Of a stretch of 64,000 bases of DNA, positions 1 through 9,081 are shown piece after piece (positions within the stretch are counted from its first letter, which is position 1; each line of letters begins with the position of its first letter). The DNA lies in the NCBI GenBank assembly GCA_903933935.1, contig CAIZMB010000046.1, positions 1-64,000 on the forward strand, given 5' to 3'. Under the pieces are notes generated by a model, which saw nothing but the letters and a program-made list of their open reading frames with translations, searched no databases and was not told the DNA's origin. A program made the translations under genes and the position numbers. The stretch comes from an uncultured Cytophagaceae bacterium. GTDB lineage: Bacteria; Bacteroidota; Bacteroidia; Cytophagales; Spirosomataceae.

Positions 1-1429
1 TAATTTCAGATCCGGTACTTGCATTCTTGTTTTTTCGATTCCAAAAATCCTCCAAAGCTCTATTTCCCCACTTGAAATTGAATTCTTGTGAACCCTGAAT
101 CCTTGCCATGTCGTTATAAAAATAAAAACTTTGTTGTTCAGGGCTTGTTGGCCTTCTTGTAAAGGTGGCCGCAATATTAGATTTGATTTCTGTTTTTTTC
201 TGTAAAGAATCTGATTTTTTTAATCTAGTCTGTACGTATTTTTGATACATTTGACTTAGCTCTTCCGTGGATTTTTTACCTAAGATTTGTAAAGAATCCT
301 CCACTAAGATGACGTTATTTAATTGATTAAAAGTGGCCCAATTTTTCCTTAATTTTTGAGCGGAATTAAATTCAAGGTGATTTGAGGGCAAATAGGTAGC
401 TGCGCTATCAAAGTATAAGGCAGCTTCTGGATATCTTTTCAGTGGACTTATAAATAATTGGCCTAATTTTAAATACAATTCTCCTTTGTTAGGGTTGTTA
501 TTAATGGCCTTTGACCAATATTCTCGTGCTTTTTCAAAGTCTTTATTGGCATAACTTATTTGACCCAAAGCCAAGTATATCTCAGATTGCTTGTCGAGGT
601 TTTTGGGTTCTTTCAGCATCTTCTCTAGATCACCGACTTCGCCCGTCAATTTTTTACTCGCAATTTGTGCGTTTAACAAAAGCTCGTAGGTGGGCTTATT
701 ATTTTTTACTTGGTTAAAGTTTTCTTGGGCTAAGCTATTTTTCCCTTGAGATTGAAATAATTGGCCTAATACAAAATGCAAACGGGCTTTTTGAATCTTT
801 GATTTGATGTGAGGTATTTCCTCATTCAATAGTGCAATTGCAATAGGAATCTCATTTTTTACTTGGTGATAATAGGCTTTATTTAAAATAAAATCAGTTT
901 TCTGAGAAGCATTTAAAGGTACTTCTTTGATAAAATTCTCTACGTTTACGGCCGACTCGAAATCTTTTTGGTCTATGTATATTTGGTATAAATAAATTAA
1001 GGCACTCGCTTGAGTGATTTCATCACGCTCGATCGAGTTAATATATTTGAAGGTTTCGGTCGCATTTTTAATATCTCCTTTTATGAGTCGGCCTTTGCCA
1101 ATGATGAGATAGGCGTCATCGATAAACTTGGAGTTTTGATGTCGGTCTATTACTAAAGAAGCTTTTCTAATCAGGTTCCCGATTTCACTGCTATGGGCTT
1201 GACCAAAACTTGAATCTATCGTCGGAAATATGCGCAATGGGAGGGAATAATTCTCATTTCGTTCTTCCCATGATTTTGTGTAAAGTTCTTTATATAGTCG
1301 ATCTGCTTGCCAAATGGCATTGTATTTTGCATTGATATTATGAAATGCCTTCGCTGCTGGACGCGTGCTTTGTTGGGAACAAGCCCACATAGCCATGATA
1401 AAAAAAAACAAGTAGAATATTCTGGGCAT
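1..1429 (-). CDS. porW/sprE: T9SS periplasmic TPR lipoprotein PorW/SprE-like (C-terminus runs off the window)
   Basis: Minus-strand reading from ATG at 1429: MPRIFYLFFFIMAMWACSQQSTRPAAKAFHNINAKYNAIWQADRLYKELYTKSWEERNENYSLPLRIFP...; lipobox (WAC), TPR-like repeats, matches the N-terminal pattern I know for PorW/SprE. Missing from the ORF track because it has no stop within the window. Confidence 0.75.
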   Translation of the reverse strand, partial: MPRIFYLFFFIMAMWACSQQSTRPAAKAFHNINAKYNAIWQADRLYKELYTKSWEERNENYSLPLRIFPTIDSSFGQAHSSEIGNLIRKASLVIDRHQNSKFIDDAYLIIGKGRLIKGDIKNATETFKYINSIERDEITQASALIYLYQIYIDQKDFESAVNVENFIKEVPLNASQKTDFILNKAYYHQVKNEIPIAIALLNEEIPHIKSKIQKARLHFVLGQLFQSQGKNSLAQENFNQVKNNKPTYELLLNAQIASKKLTGEVGDLEKMLKEPKNLDKQSEIYLALGQISYANKDFEKAREYWSKAINNNPNKGELYLKLGQLFISPLKRYPEAALYFDSAATYLPSNHLEFNSAQKLRKNWATFNQLNNVILVEDSLQILGKKSTEELSQMYQKYVQTRLKKSDSLQKKTEIKSNIAATFTRRPTSPEQQSFYFYNDMARIQGSQEFNFKWGNRALEDFWNRKNKNASTGSEI

Positions 1430-1552
1430 TGGAACCTTTAAACAGTTTTCAAATTTACAATTATATATATGAAAAGGCACAAATTATACGGGAATCACAG
1501 ACAAATTTTCAAAATTTTAATATATTGAACTTTACATTTTAATTCCATTGAT

Positions 1553-1738
1553 ATGCAACCTTATCAGCGATTTATTGGAGCTGCCTTTCAGATGTTGGTG
1601 ACCATTTTATTAGGTGTTTGGTTGGGGCAATATTTGGACGGGTATTTCGGTTTGCATCAGCCTTGGTGTACGATAGGTCTATCATTGGGATCCATTGCCA
1701 TTTCTTTATATGCCTTGATCAAAAGCTTACCCAAATAA
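1553..1738 (+). CDS. AtpZ/AtpI family small membrane protein
   Basis: 61 aa, two TM segments, 'GAAFQMLVTILLGVWLGQYLD' typical of AtpZ/AtpI. Confidence 0.75.
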   Translation: MQPYQRFIGAAFQMLVTILLGVWLGQYLDGYFGLHQPWCTIGLSLGSIAISLYALIKSLPK

Positions 1739-1788
1739 ATCGCAATATTTCTGTAAATTGCTTTACCGTAACATTAACTAATTTTTAC

Positions 1789-3648
1789 GTGCCAGAAGGT
1801 CGCCGAATTATCATTTTTTTATTTTTCCTTTTGATTGGGATTATATTCATAGGTAAAATGTTTTATCTACAGATGTTTGATTCAACCTATGAAAAAGCGG
1901 CCGATAATAATGCTATTCGTAAGATAATCCAAGTGCCTTTTAGGGGGGAAGTCTATGATCGTTTTGGGAAGTTGATCGTATACAATACTCCCGTATATGA
2001 TTTGTACATCACACCCAGAAAAGCCGTTGTAAACGATACGAATCGTTTTTGTGCATTATTTGGTATCACAAAAGGCCGTTTTGACACCTTGACTAAAGAA
2101 GCTTGGGCTTATTCCCGCGTTAAACCATCCCTATTTTTAAAGCATTTATCAAAAGAGGATTTTGCCAAAATTCAAGATGCTTTGGTCGATTATCCGGGTT
2201 TTTCAATTTCGACAACCGCCTTTCGAACCTATCAATCCAAGGCACTTTCCAATGCCCTCGGTTATGTTGCGGAGATAAATACAAATTCATTATCGGATCA
2301 AAAAGATGATTATTACCGTCAAGGTGATTATGTAGGTATTTCGGGTTTAGAGGCTTTTTATGAAGAGGCACTTCGGGGCCAAAGAGGGGTTAAATATAGG
2401 ATGGTCAATAGTAATGGGGTGGAAAAGGGAGAGTATCGACACGGTGATTTGGATGTCAATTCGATTGCCGGGCAAAATTTATTTACCAGTGTTGATATCC
2501 GACTTCAGGAATATGCAGATAGTTTAATGATGCATAAGGTTGGGAGTGTGGTTGCCATCGAACCATCTACCGGCGAGATTTTGAGTATGGTTTCGGCTCC
2601 TTCCTACGACCCTAGTTTATTAGCCGGAAGAAATTTTTCTAAGTATTATCAAATATTAGCTTTAGACCCTTTAAAGCCATTAATCAATCGCCCTCCGTCG
2701 GCTTATTACCGGCCTGGTTCAACGTTCAAAATTGTTCAGGCGCTCGTTGGATTGCAGTTAGGTATCTTAACTCCTTCCTCCGTTTTCACTCATGCGGGTG
2801 CGCCAGTTAAATGTCACGTACACAACACTTCTCATAACGATTTACACAATGCAATTCAATGGTCTTGCAATCCCTATTTTTACCATGCATTTCGTAAAAT
2901 TTTATATGATAACACGCAAGGCGATACATTTGAAAGGTCTGCGCAGGGACTCCAACGTTGGTCCGAATTAGTTGCCAACTTTGGTTTTGGTCGAAAATTG
3001 GGTGTTGATTTGGGAAATGAAAAGAAGGGAAATCTTCCTAATGTCGAGTATTATAATAAGGTTTATAAAGGTGAAAATACGTGGAAATTTTCCAATATAT
3101 ATTCCTTGAGTATCGGCGAAGGAGAGTTAGTCGTTAGTCCATTGAAGATGGCCAATTTCGCCGCCATTATTGCCAATAAGGGTTGGTATATTCCACCACA
3201 TTTAGTTAAAGGCGTTGGGGATAAAAAGACCATTGACGATTTTTACAAAACACCAGTGTCGGTTGGCATCGATGCCAAACATTTTAATGTAGTTCATGAG
3301 GGTATGCGCGATGCGGTTTTGCATGGTACTGTGGGTAGGGAGGGAAAAATTCCTGACATTGTTATGTGTGGAAAAACTGGGACCTCTCAAAACCAAAAGG
3401 GAAAAGATCATTCAGTTTTTATCGCTTTTGCACCTAAAGACAATCCCAAAATAGCCATTGCGGTTTTTGTAGAGAATGCTGGATTTGGAGGTTTTGCCGC
3501 TGCCCCGATTGCCTCATTGATTATTGAAAAATATTTGAAAGGTCGAGTGGATAGAAAAGATATTGAGACTAAATTTATGAACATGAGCTATTTGGCGAAC
3601 GTAACATATAATCGTAAAATAGTTAAAAAGGATTCATTAAAACGATGA
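1789..3648 (+). CDS. mrdA: Penicillin-binding protein 2 (peptidoglycan transpeptidase MrdA)
   Basis: N-terminal TM, PBP dimerisation region, SxxK 'STFK', KTG 'CGKTGTSQN'. The ORF track starts at 1618 but that overlaps atpZ; GTG at 1789 (VPEGRRIIIFLFF...) is the likelier start. Confidence 0.9.
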   Translation: MPEGRRIIIFLFFLLIGIIFIGKMFYLQMFDSTYEKAADNNAIRKIIQVPFRGEVYDRFGKLIVYNTPVYDLYITPRKAVVNDTNRFCALFGITKGRFDTLTKEAWAYSRVKPSLFLKHLSKEDFAKIQDALVDYPGFSISTTAFRTYQSKALSNALGYVAEINTNSLSDQKDDYYRQGDYVGISGLEAFYEEALRGQRGVKYRMVNSNGVEKGEYRHGDLDVNSIAGQNLFTSVDIRLQEYADSLMMHKVGSVVAIEPSTGEILSMVSAPSYDPSLLAGRNFSKYYQILALDPLKPLINRPPSAYYRPGSTFKIVQALVGLQLGILTPSSVFTHAGAPVKCHVHNTSHNDLHNAIQWSCNPYFYHAFRKILYDNTQGDTFERSAQGLQRWSELVANFGFGRKLGVDLGNEKKGNLPNVEYYNKVYKGENTWKFSNIYSLSIGEGELVVSPLKMANFAAIIANKGWYIPPHLVKGVGDKKTIDDFYKTPVSVGIDAKHFNVVHEGMRDAVLHGTVGREGKIPDIVMCGKTGTSQNQKGKDHSVFIAFAPKDNPKIAIAVFVENAGFGGFAAAPIASLIIEKYLKGRVDRKDIETKFMNMSYLANVTYNRKIVKKDSLKR

Positions 3649-4934
3649 GCCAAGAATCAAACCAGATCGGGAAATTAGATTGGATAACAGTCGGCCTATA
3701 CGCACTTTTCGTCTTATTAGGCTGGATGAGTATTTACTCAGCCGTGTATAATCCAGAGGCTCCTTTGTGGATTTTTGATGAAGCATTTTATACGAGTAAT
3801 GCGGGGCGCCAACTGATTTGGATTGGTACATCGCTCGTACTAATCATGTTAATATTTGCCCTAGATTTCAGGTTTTTTGAATCCTTTGCTGTGTTTATTT
3901 ACGCGGCATTTATGCTGGCATTAATAGCCGTTCCGTTCTTAGGTGTGACGATTAATGGATCACATTCTTGGTTTAAGCTGGGCGGAGTTACCATTCAACC
4001 AGCCGAGTTTGCCAAAACCGCCACGGCACTTTTACTGGCTAAATACTTGAACGATCCCCAAGTGAATCTAACCAAATGGGTGAACCAGTGGAGATCCGCG
4101 CTCATCATTGCTTTGCCCATGTTACTAATTATTGGATCTAATGAAACAGGTTCAGCCTTGGTTTTTGCCTCATTTATTATTCTACTATATCGGGAAGGTT
4201 TGCCCGGTGAATATCCTGGATTATTGATTGCGCTAATCGCGCTTTTTGTCAGCTCACTTTTGCTCAGCCCTTTGACAATCTTTATTTGTCTTTTAGTTAT
4301 GGCAAGTCTTTTTGTCATTATTCTGCCGATTTACCAAAGGCGTTTGCCACAAACCTATGTTCGAATTGCAGGGGCTATTGCGATTATTATGTCTATGTCA
4401 ACGCTTGTGGATTGGGTCGTTAATCATGTATTAAAAGAACATCAGCGAAATAGAATCAAGGTTTTATTGGATCCTTCTTTTGATACCAGAGGCTTAGGAT
4501 ATCAAGTGACACAATCTAAAATTGCCATTGGTTCTGGTGGATTTTGGGGCAAGGGTTATTTAGGAGGGACTCAGACTAAATTTGATTTTGTACCTGAGCA
4601 AAGTACCGACTTTATTTTCTGTACGATTGGAGAGGAATTTGGGTTTGTAGGGGTGTTGGCGGTTATTGTATTGTTTTTATTTTTTCTATGGCGTTTGTTG
4701 TATCTCGCGGACCAACAACGATCTCGGTTTGCCCGTGCGTATGGATTTGGAGTCGTTGGCATCTTATTCTTCCATTTTTTAGTCAACATAGGAATGACCA
4801 TCGGATTGATGCCAATTATGGGAATTCCTCTGCCATTTTTTAGTTACGGAGGTTCTTCTCTTTGGTCATTCACTATTTTATTATTTATATTTTTAAAACT
4901 TGATGCGCATCGTTCTGAAATGCTATCTAGATAA
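3645..4934 (+). CDS. rodA: Rod shape-determining protein RodA (SEDS glycosyltransferase)
   Basis: Multi-TM SEDS protein; 'GNETGSALVF'-like, 'FVPEQSTDFIFCTIGEEFGF', 'GIPLPFFSYGGSSL'; 4-nt overlap with mrdA. Confidence 0.93.
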   Translation: MSQESNQIGKLDWITVGLYALFVLLGWMSIYSAVYNPEAPLWIFDEAFYTSNAGRQLIWIGTSLVLIMLIFALDFRFFESFAVFIYAAFMLALIAVPFLGVTINGSHSWFKLGGVTIQPAEFAKTATALLLAKYLNDPQVNLTKWVNQWRSALIIALPMLLIIGSNETGSALVFASFIILLYREGLPGEYPGLLIALIALFVSSLLLSPLTIFICLLVMASLFVIILPIYQRRLPQTYVRIAGAIAIIMSMSTLVDWVVNHVLKEHQRNRIKVLLDPSFDTRGLGYQVTQSKIAIGSGGFWGKGYLGGTQTKFDFVPEQSTDFIFCTIGEEFGFVGVLAVIVLFLFFLWRLLYLADQQRSRFARAYGFGVVGILFFHFLVNIGMTIGLMPIMGIPLPFFSYGGSSLWSFTILLFIFLKLDAHRSEMLSR

Positions 4935-4943
4935 TATATTTCT

Positions 4944-6176
4944 ATGGAAAATTCACCTTTAAGCTCCAAAGCAAAAATGCTCATTGCCGTTGCCGCCCTG
5001 GGTTATTTTGTCGACGTATACGATTTGATTCTCTTTTCTGTGGTTCGAAATCCAAGTTTAAAATCATTAGGCTTATCGGGATCTGAATTATTAGATCAAG
5101 GACTTAATCTGATGAATATCCAAATGGGGGGGATGCTTTTAGGAGGAATTTTATGGGGCGTTTACGGAGATAAAAAAGGCCGAAAATCTGTTTTGTTTGG
5201 TTCTATATTAATGTATTCCATCGCAAATGCTTTAAATGGATTTGTCACAGATATGAACACCTACGCTATTTTAAGGTTTATTGCCGGTATTGGTTTAGCG
5301 GGGGAATTAGGGGCAGGAATTACACTGGTCAACGAAACATTACCCGCTTCAAAACGCGGGATTGGTACATTGATTATAGCCGGGGTCGGTGCTTCAGGAG
5401 CTATTGTCGCCCCCATCATTTCTAATTTAAGTGCGGATCCGGAGTGGTGGAGAACCTGCTATTTTATTGGCGGAGGGATGGGCCTAGCACTTTTACTCTT
5501 AAGGTTAGGAACTTTTGAATCTTCCATGTATCAGGATTTAGGCCAAGGGGTTAAGAAGGGAAATTTCTTCCAACTGTTTTCGAATCGGGCTACGTTCACC
5601 AAATACATGTATTGCATCATGATGGGGTTACCTATTTGGTACATCATTGGCATCCTCGTTTTTGCTTCTCCAGAAATCACGCAATCCTTCGGGATTAGTG
5701 GTCAAATAAATGGAGGGGATGCTATCATGTATTGTTATTTAGGTTTGACATTTGGTGATTTTGCCAGTGGGGCTTTGAGCCAAGTTTTAAAAAGTAGAAA
5801 GCAAGCCGTTTTGATTTACCTCACGCTCGTTTCATTTTTAGTTATTTATTTCCTTTATTTCTTGTCCAACATTAGCGTTTCGTTTGGTCATGTAATCATC
5901 ACCGCTTTAGGATTTTTTGGCGGATATTGGGCTGTATTTTTAACTAGTTCCTCGGAGCAATTTGGGACTAATTTACGCATGACAGTGACCACAACGGTGC
6001 CTAATTTTGTGCGGGGAGCTTTAATTCCCATTACCTTATTATTCAAAGCTTTAATTCCCCAATTTGGACTTATTAATGCCGCCGCGATCGTAGGTTTCGT
6101 CTGTTTTGGACTAGCTTTTTGGGCCGTCACTCATTTGAAGGAAACTTTTGGCGAATCACTTGATTACGTAGAATAA
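4944..6176 (+). CDS. MFS transporter
   Basis: 12-TM-like protein with 'GDKKGRKSVLFGSILMYS' motif A and 'RFIAGIGLAGELGAG'. Confidence 0.88.
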   Translation: MENSPLSSKAKMLIAVAALGYFVDVYDLILFSVVRNPSLKSLGLSGSELLDQGLNLMNIQMGGMLLGGILWGVYGDKKGRKSVLFGSILMYSIANALNGFVTDMNTYAILRFIAGIGLAGELGAGITLVNETLPASKRGIGTLIIAGVGASGAIVAPIISNLSADPEWWRTCYFIGGGMGLALLLLRLGTFESSMYQDLGQGVKKGNFFQLFSNRATFTKYMYCIMMGLPIWYIIGILVFASPEITQSFGISGQINGGDAIMYCYLGLTFGDFASGALSQVLKSRKQAVLIYLTLVSFLVIYFLYFLSNISVSFGHVIITALGFFGGYWAVFLTSSSEQFGTNLRMTVTTTVPNFVRGALIPITLLFKALIPQFGLINAAAIVGFVCFGLAFWAVTHLKETFGESLDYVE

Positions 6177-7198
6177 TGGCCTTAATAACCAAGAAAAAAA
6201 TCCTTTATCGAATTAATCATCAACTCCGCCGGTATTTAAAAAAGTACAATCGTGAGTATAAGATGAACATCAGTTATGCGGACTTATTACGTTATGATAA
6301 TGCGATTGTCTTGTATGACAAAAATGGGGTTGATACACTTTGGGAATCTGTGTTTTATTCTCCTGGAGATCAGGAAGGAGTTTATGAATCGCTGAAACAG
6401 ATTTATGCCGACTTAAAAACGGATGGGAACGAGGAGGTAATTAAGCATTTGGTGATCGACCGAGTGGATTTTTGTACCTATGGAAATACGCATCCTTTTC
6501 GGATAAGAATTGTTAATCGGGTCAATGACAACTTTGATTATTTCTACATTAAAATTGCCGATGCCTCTCGAGTATATGGCTTAGAATTAGAACATATTTT
6601 ATCCCCTAATCGGATTAATTATGTGACCCATGAAAATACTTTGGTGGAAGAGCATATAGCTGGGGTTCCTGGCGATATATTTCTTCAGCAGGAATTAGAG
6701 ACTGATTTGGAGGCACCTATCCGCTTAGCTAAGGAGTTCGTTAAATTCAATGAAAGGTGTCTAGTGCAACTATTGGGCGATATGCATAGTGCCAATTATG
6801 TAGTGATTACTACGCCTGATTTTGAGGAAATTTATTACCGGATTCGGCCGATCGATTTTGACCAACAATGTTACGAGGGAAAAAAATCGGTTTATTTGCC
6901 GCAGTACTTTAAACAAAATAATCCATTGATTGAACTTGGGATGAAGTATATGACCCCCGAGTCTGTTTGGCAATATCAAATTGAAGAACGCTCGATGATC
7001 GCAAGTCGATTAAAATCGGAGAGCCAGCGCGTATACGATTTGATGAATGTGATGTCAAAAGATGAAATAGCTCCTGCGGAGAATGTAGACCAACTAAAAT
7101 CCGAATTGGCCAAGCATTATAATGATGATCGTTTTTTAACCTGCCAAACCATGGGGGAAATTGTCTGGCATAGCTTGGAATTAGTGATGAGACACTAA
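6176..7198 (+). CDS. Kinase-fold/APH-like uncharacterised protein
   Basis: 'LLGDMHSANYVV' resembles the GDxHxxN catalytic loop and 'IRPIDFDQQ' a metal-binding DFD/IDF motif; 'YIKIADAS' and hinge-like 'TLVEEHIAGVPGDIF'. Start ATG overlaps the MFS stop (TAATG). Confidence 0.6.
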   Translation: MALITKKKILYRINHQLRRYLKKYNREYKMNISYADLLRYDNAIVLYDKNGVDTLWESVFYSPGDQEGVYESLKQIYADLKTDGNEEVIKHLVIDRVDFCTYGNTHPFRIRIVNRVNDNFDYFYIKIADASRVYGLELEHILSPNRINYVTHENTLVEEHIAGVPGDIFLQQELETDLEAPIRLAKEFVKFNERCLVQLLGDMHSANYVVITTPDFEEIYYRIRPIDFDQQCYEGKKSVYLPQYFKQNNPLIELGMKYMTPESVWQYQIEERSMIASRLKSESQRVYDLMNVMSKDEIAPAENVDQLKSELAKHYNDDRFLTCQTMGEIVWHSLELVMRH

Positions 7199-7569
7199 TT
7201 TTTTTTAATCGCATCAAAAGCCATCAATGCAAATCCTAGGATAAAAGCTAATCCACCAATGGGCGCTATGGCTCCCCAAAATAATTGTTGGCTTATGCAA
7301 ATCAAATATAATGATCCAGGAAATACGATTGAGCCCGTAATGTGAAAGTAAGTGGCTATTTTTAGCATTTTACTAGGTCTATTTATTTGTAAAACACCTA
7401 ATAAAATCAGGGCTAATCCTCCATACATTTGATACTGAGCAGCTGTCTCAAATGTATCCAATCGACTTATCTGCAATAGGTAAGGTTTCCAAGCATGTGC
7501 TCCGAAGGCGCCTATAGCAACGGACGTTGCGGCAAAAATCGAACCTGAAAATAGCGCTAGATTTTTCAT
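7195..7569 (-). CDS. DUF423 family membrane protein
   Basis: 'GAFGAHAWKP...TFETAAQYQMYGGLALILLGVL' matches the DUF423 pattern. Confidence 0.88.
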   Translation of the reverse strand: MKNLALFSGSIFAATSVAIGAFGAHAWKPYLLQISRLDTFETAAQYQMYGGLALILLGVLQINRPSKMLKIATYFHITGSIVFPGSLYLICISQQLFWGAIAPIGGLAFILGFALMAFDAIKKN

Positions 7570-7582
7570 TTTAGAGGGTATA

Positions 7583-7609
7583 AAAAAAGCCTTTATAGAA
7601 AAGGCTTTA
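7583..7609 (-). terminator. Rho-independent terminator after atpH
   Basis: AAAGCCTTTTCTATAAAGGCTTTTTTT on the minus strand. Confidence 0.8.
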
Positions 7610-7614
7610 TGAAT

Positions 7615-8151
7615 TTAAGATGCCATGGTGACTTTCAAGTCATTCAATTTTCTTCGGATGGAATCGTCGATTTGTTGGTCCCCAACGCGTAAAATGAAAC
7701 CGCCAATTAATGACTCATCAATATGTTCCGTTAACTGAACTTCTTTACCCGTATAATCTTTGACAATTTTAGTCACTGCCTTCTTTTGATCATCAGTTAA
7801 GGCACTAGCACTTGTAATTTCTGCTTTTTGGATGCCTTTAAATTCAGTATAAAGATTGATGAATTGCTTGGCTATGGCAGGCAAAATACTCTCTCTATTT
7901 TTATTAGTAATGATCACAAAGATTGAGTAGGTAACCGGATTAAATATAGATTTAAATAGCTTATTTAGAATGGCTAATTTAGTATAATGCTTGATGATAG
8001 GGCTTTTAAGTGCCAATACAAGGTCTTTGCTTCCCTCGCAAGTCTCTTTAAAACCAACCATGTCTGTATAAACAGCGTCCACTACATTTTTTTCAATGGC
8101 GAAGTCGAGCAGTGATTTAGCGTATCGATGGGCAACAATTAATTCAGACAT
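7615..8151 (-). CDS. atpH: F-type ATP synthase delta subunit
   Basis: 'AHRYAKSLLDFAIEKN...' and C-terminal 'DESLIGGFILRVGDQQIDDSIRRKLNDLK'. Confidence 0.95.
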   Translation of the reverse strand: MSELIVAHRYAKSLLDFAIEKNVVDAVYTDMVGFKETCEGSKDLVLALKSPIIKHYTKLAILNKLFKSIFNPVTYSIFVIITNKNRESILPAIAKQFINLYTEFKGIQKAEITSASALTDDQKKAVTKIVKDYTGKEVQLTEHIDESLIGGFILRVGDQQIDDSIRRKLNDLKVTMAS

Positions 8152-8177
8152 TTTTACTTATTTTAACAATGTTTCAA

Positions 8178-8669
8178 TTATAATTTTACTTCTGAAATCC
8201 ACTCAGAAACTAATTTTTCTTGTGCTGCTTTATCCTTTAACTGATTTTTAAGTACTTTTTCAGCTAATTCTAAGGATAGATTAGCAGCTTCTTTGCGAAT
8301 AGCACTGACAGCGGCTACTTTCTCCTGCTCAAAAGCAACTCTTGCTTTATCTATTTCTTGGGCGGCTGCAGTTTGAGCATCCAATTTTGCTTGAGAAATC
8401 ATCGCATCTGCTGCTTCTTTGGCTTGCTTGATCACTGCGTCACGATCTGCACGCGCGCTAGCGATTAACTGCTCATTTCCTGCTTTTAATTCAGCCATTT
8501 CTTTGCGGGTAGTTTCCGAAAGCTTGATGGCTTGGTCAATGGATTGCTCACGTTCATCCAATGAATTGATGATGGGCTTCCAAGCAAATTTGGCTAGCAA
8601 AAAGAATAAAATTCCAAAGACAAGTAGCTGCCAAAATATTAATCCAAAGTCTGGGGTAATTAACTCCAT
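8178..8669 (-). CDS. atpF: F-type ATP synthase b subunit
   Basis: N-terminal TM plus long charged helix 'PDFGLIFWQLLVFGILFFLLAKFAWKPI'. Confidence 0.95.
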   Translation of the reverse strand: MELITPDFGLIFWQLLVFGILFFLLAKFAWKPIINSLDEREQSIDQAIKLSETTRKEMAELKAGNEQLIASARADRDAVIKQAKEAADAMISQAKLDAQTAAAQEIDKARVAFEQEKVAAVSAIRKEAANLSLELAEKVLKNQLKDKAAQEKLVSEWISEVKL

Positions 8670-8705
8670 ATCTTATATAAATTTAAAAATTAGTATCGTT
8701 TTAAT

Positions 8706-8744
8706 AAGCGCAATTTGGCTCCAAATGAGTCTCAAATTGCGCTT
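8706..8744 (-). other. 12-bp perfect inverted repeat (stem-loop) in the atpE-atpF intergenic region
   Basis: AAGCGCAATTTG (8706-8717) / CAAATTGCGCTT (8733-8744), 15-nt loop; no U-tract in sense orientation. Confidence 0.75.
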
Positions 8745-8755
8745 AAAATTTTTCA

Positions 8756-8788
8756 AATCCTGAATCTGAGGCTATCCCTCAGAGGATT
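8756..8788 (-). other. Second stem-loop immediately after atpE
   Basis: TCTGAGG (8765-8771) / CCTCAGA (8777-8783), extended by AATCC (8756-8760) / GGATT (8784-8788) across a 4-nt bulge. Confidence 0.7.
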
Positions 8789-8799
8789 CTTTGGGTTAA

Positions 8800-9069
<270 letters not shown>

Positions 9070-9081
9070 TTAATTTACAAA

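Noticed and set aside
511-717. 68-aa + strand ORF in the track
   Set aside because: Antisense to the partial porW/sprE gene; no protein-family features.
1618-1788. N-terminal extension of the PBP2 ORF (MVGAIFGRVFRFASALVYDRS...)
   Set aside because: Lies in another frame over atpZ and has no PBP2-like sequence; the GTG at 1789 begins the recognisable TM segment.
8419-8763. 114-aa + strand ORF opposite atpF
   Set aside because: Antisense to a confidently identified atpF; composition looks like a shadow ORF.
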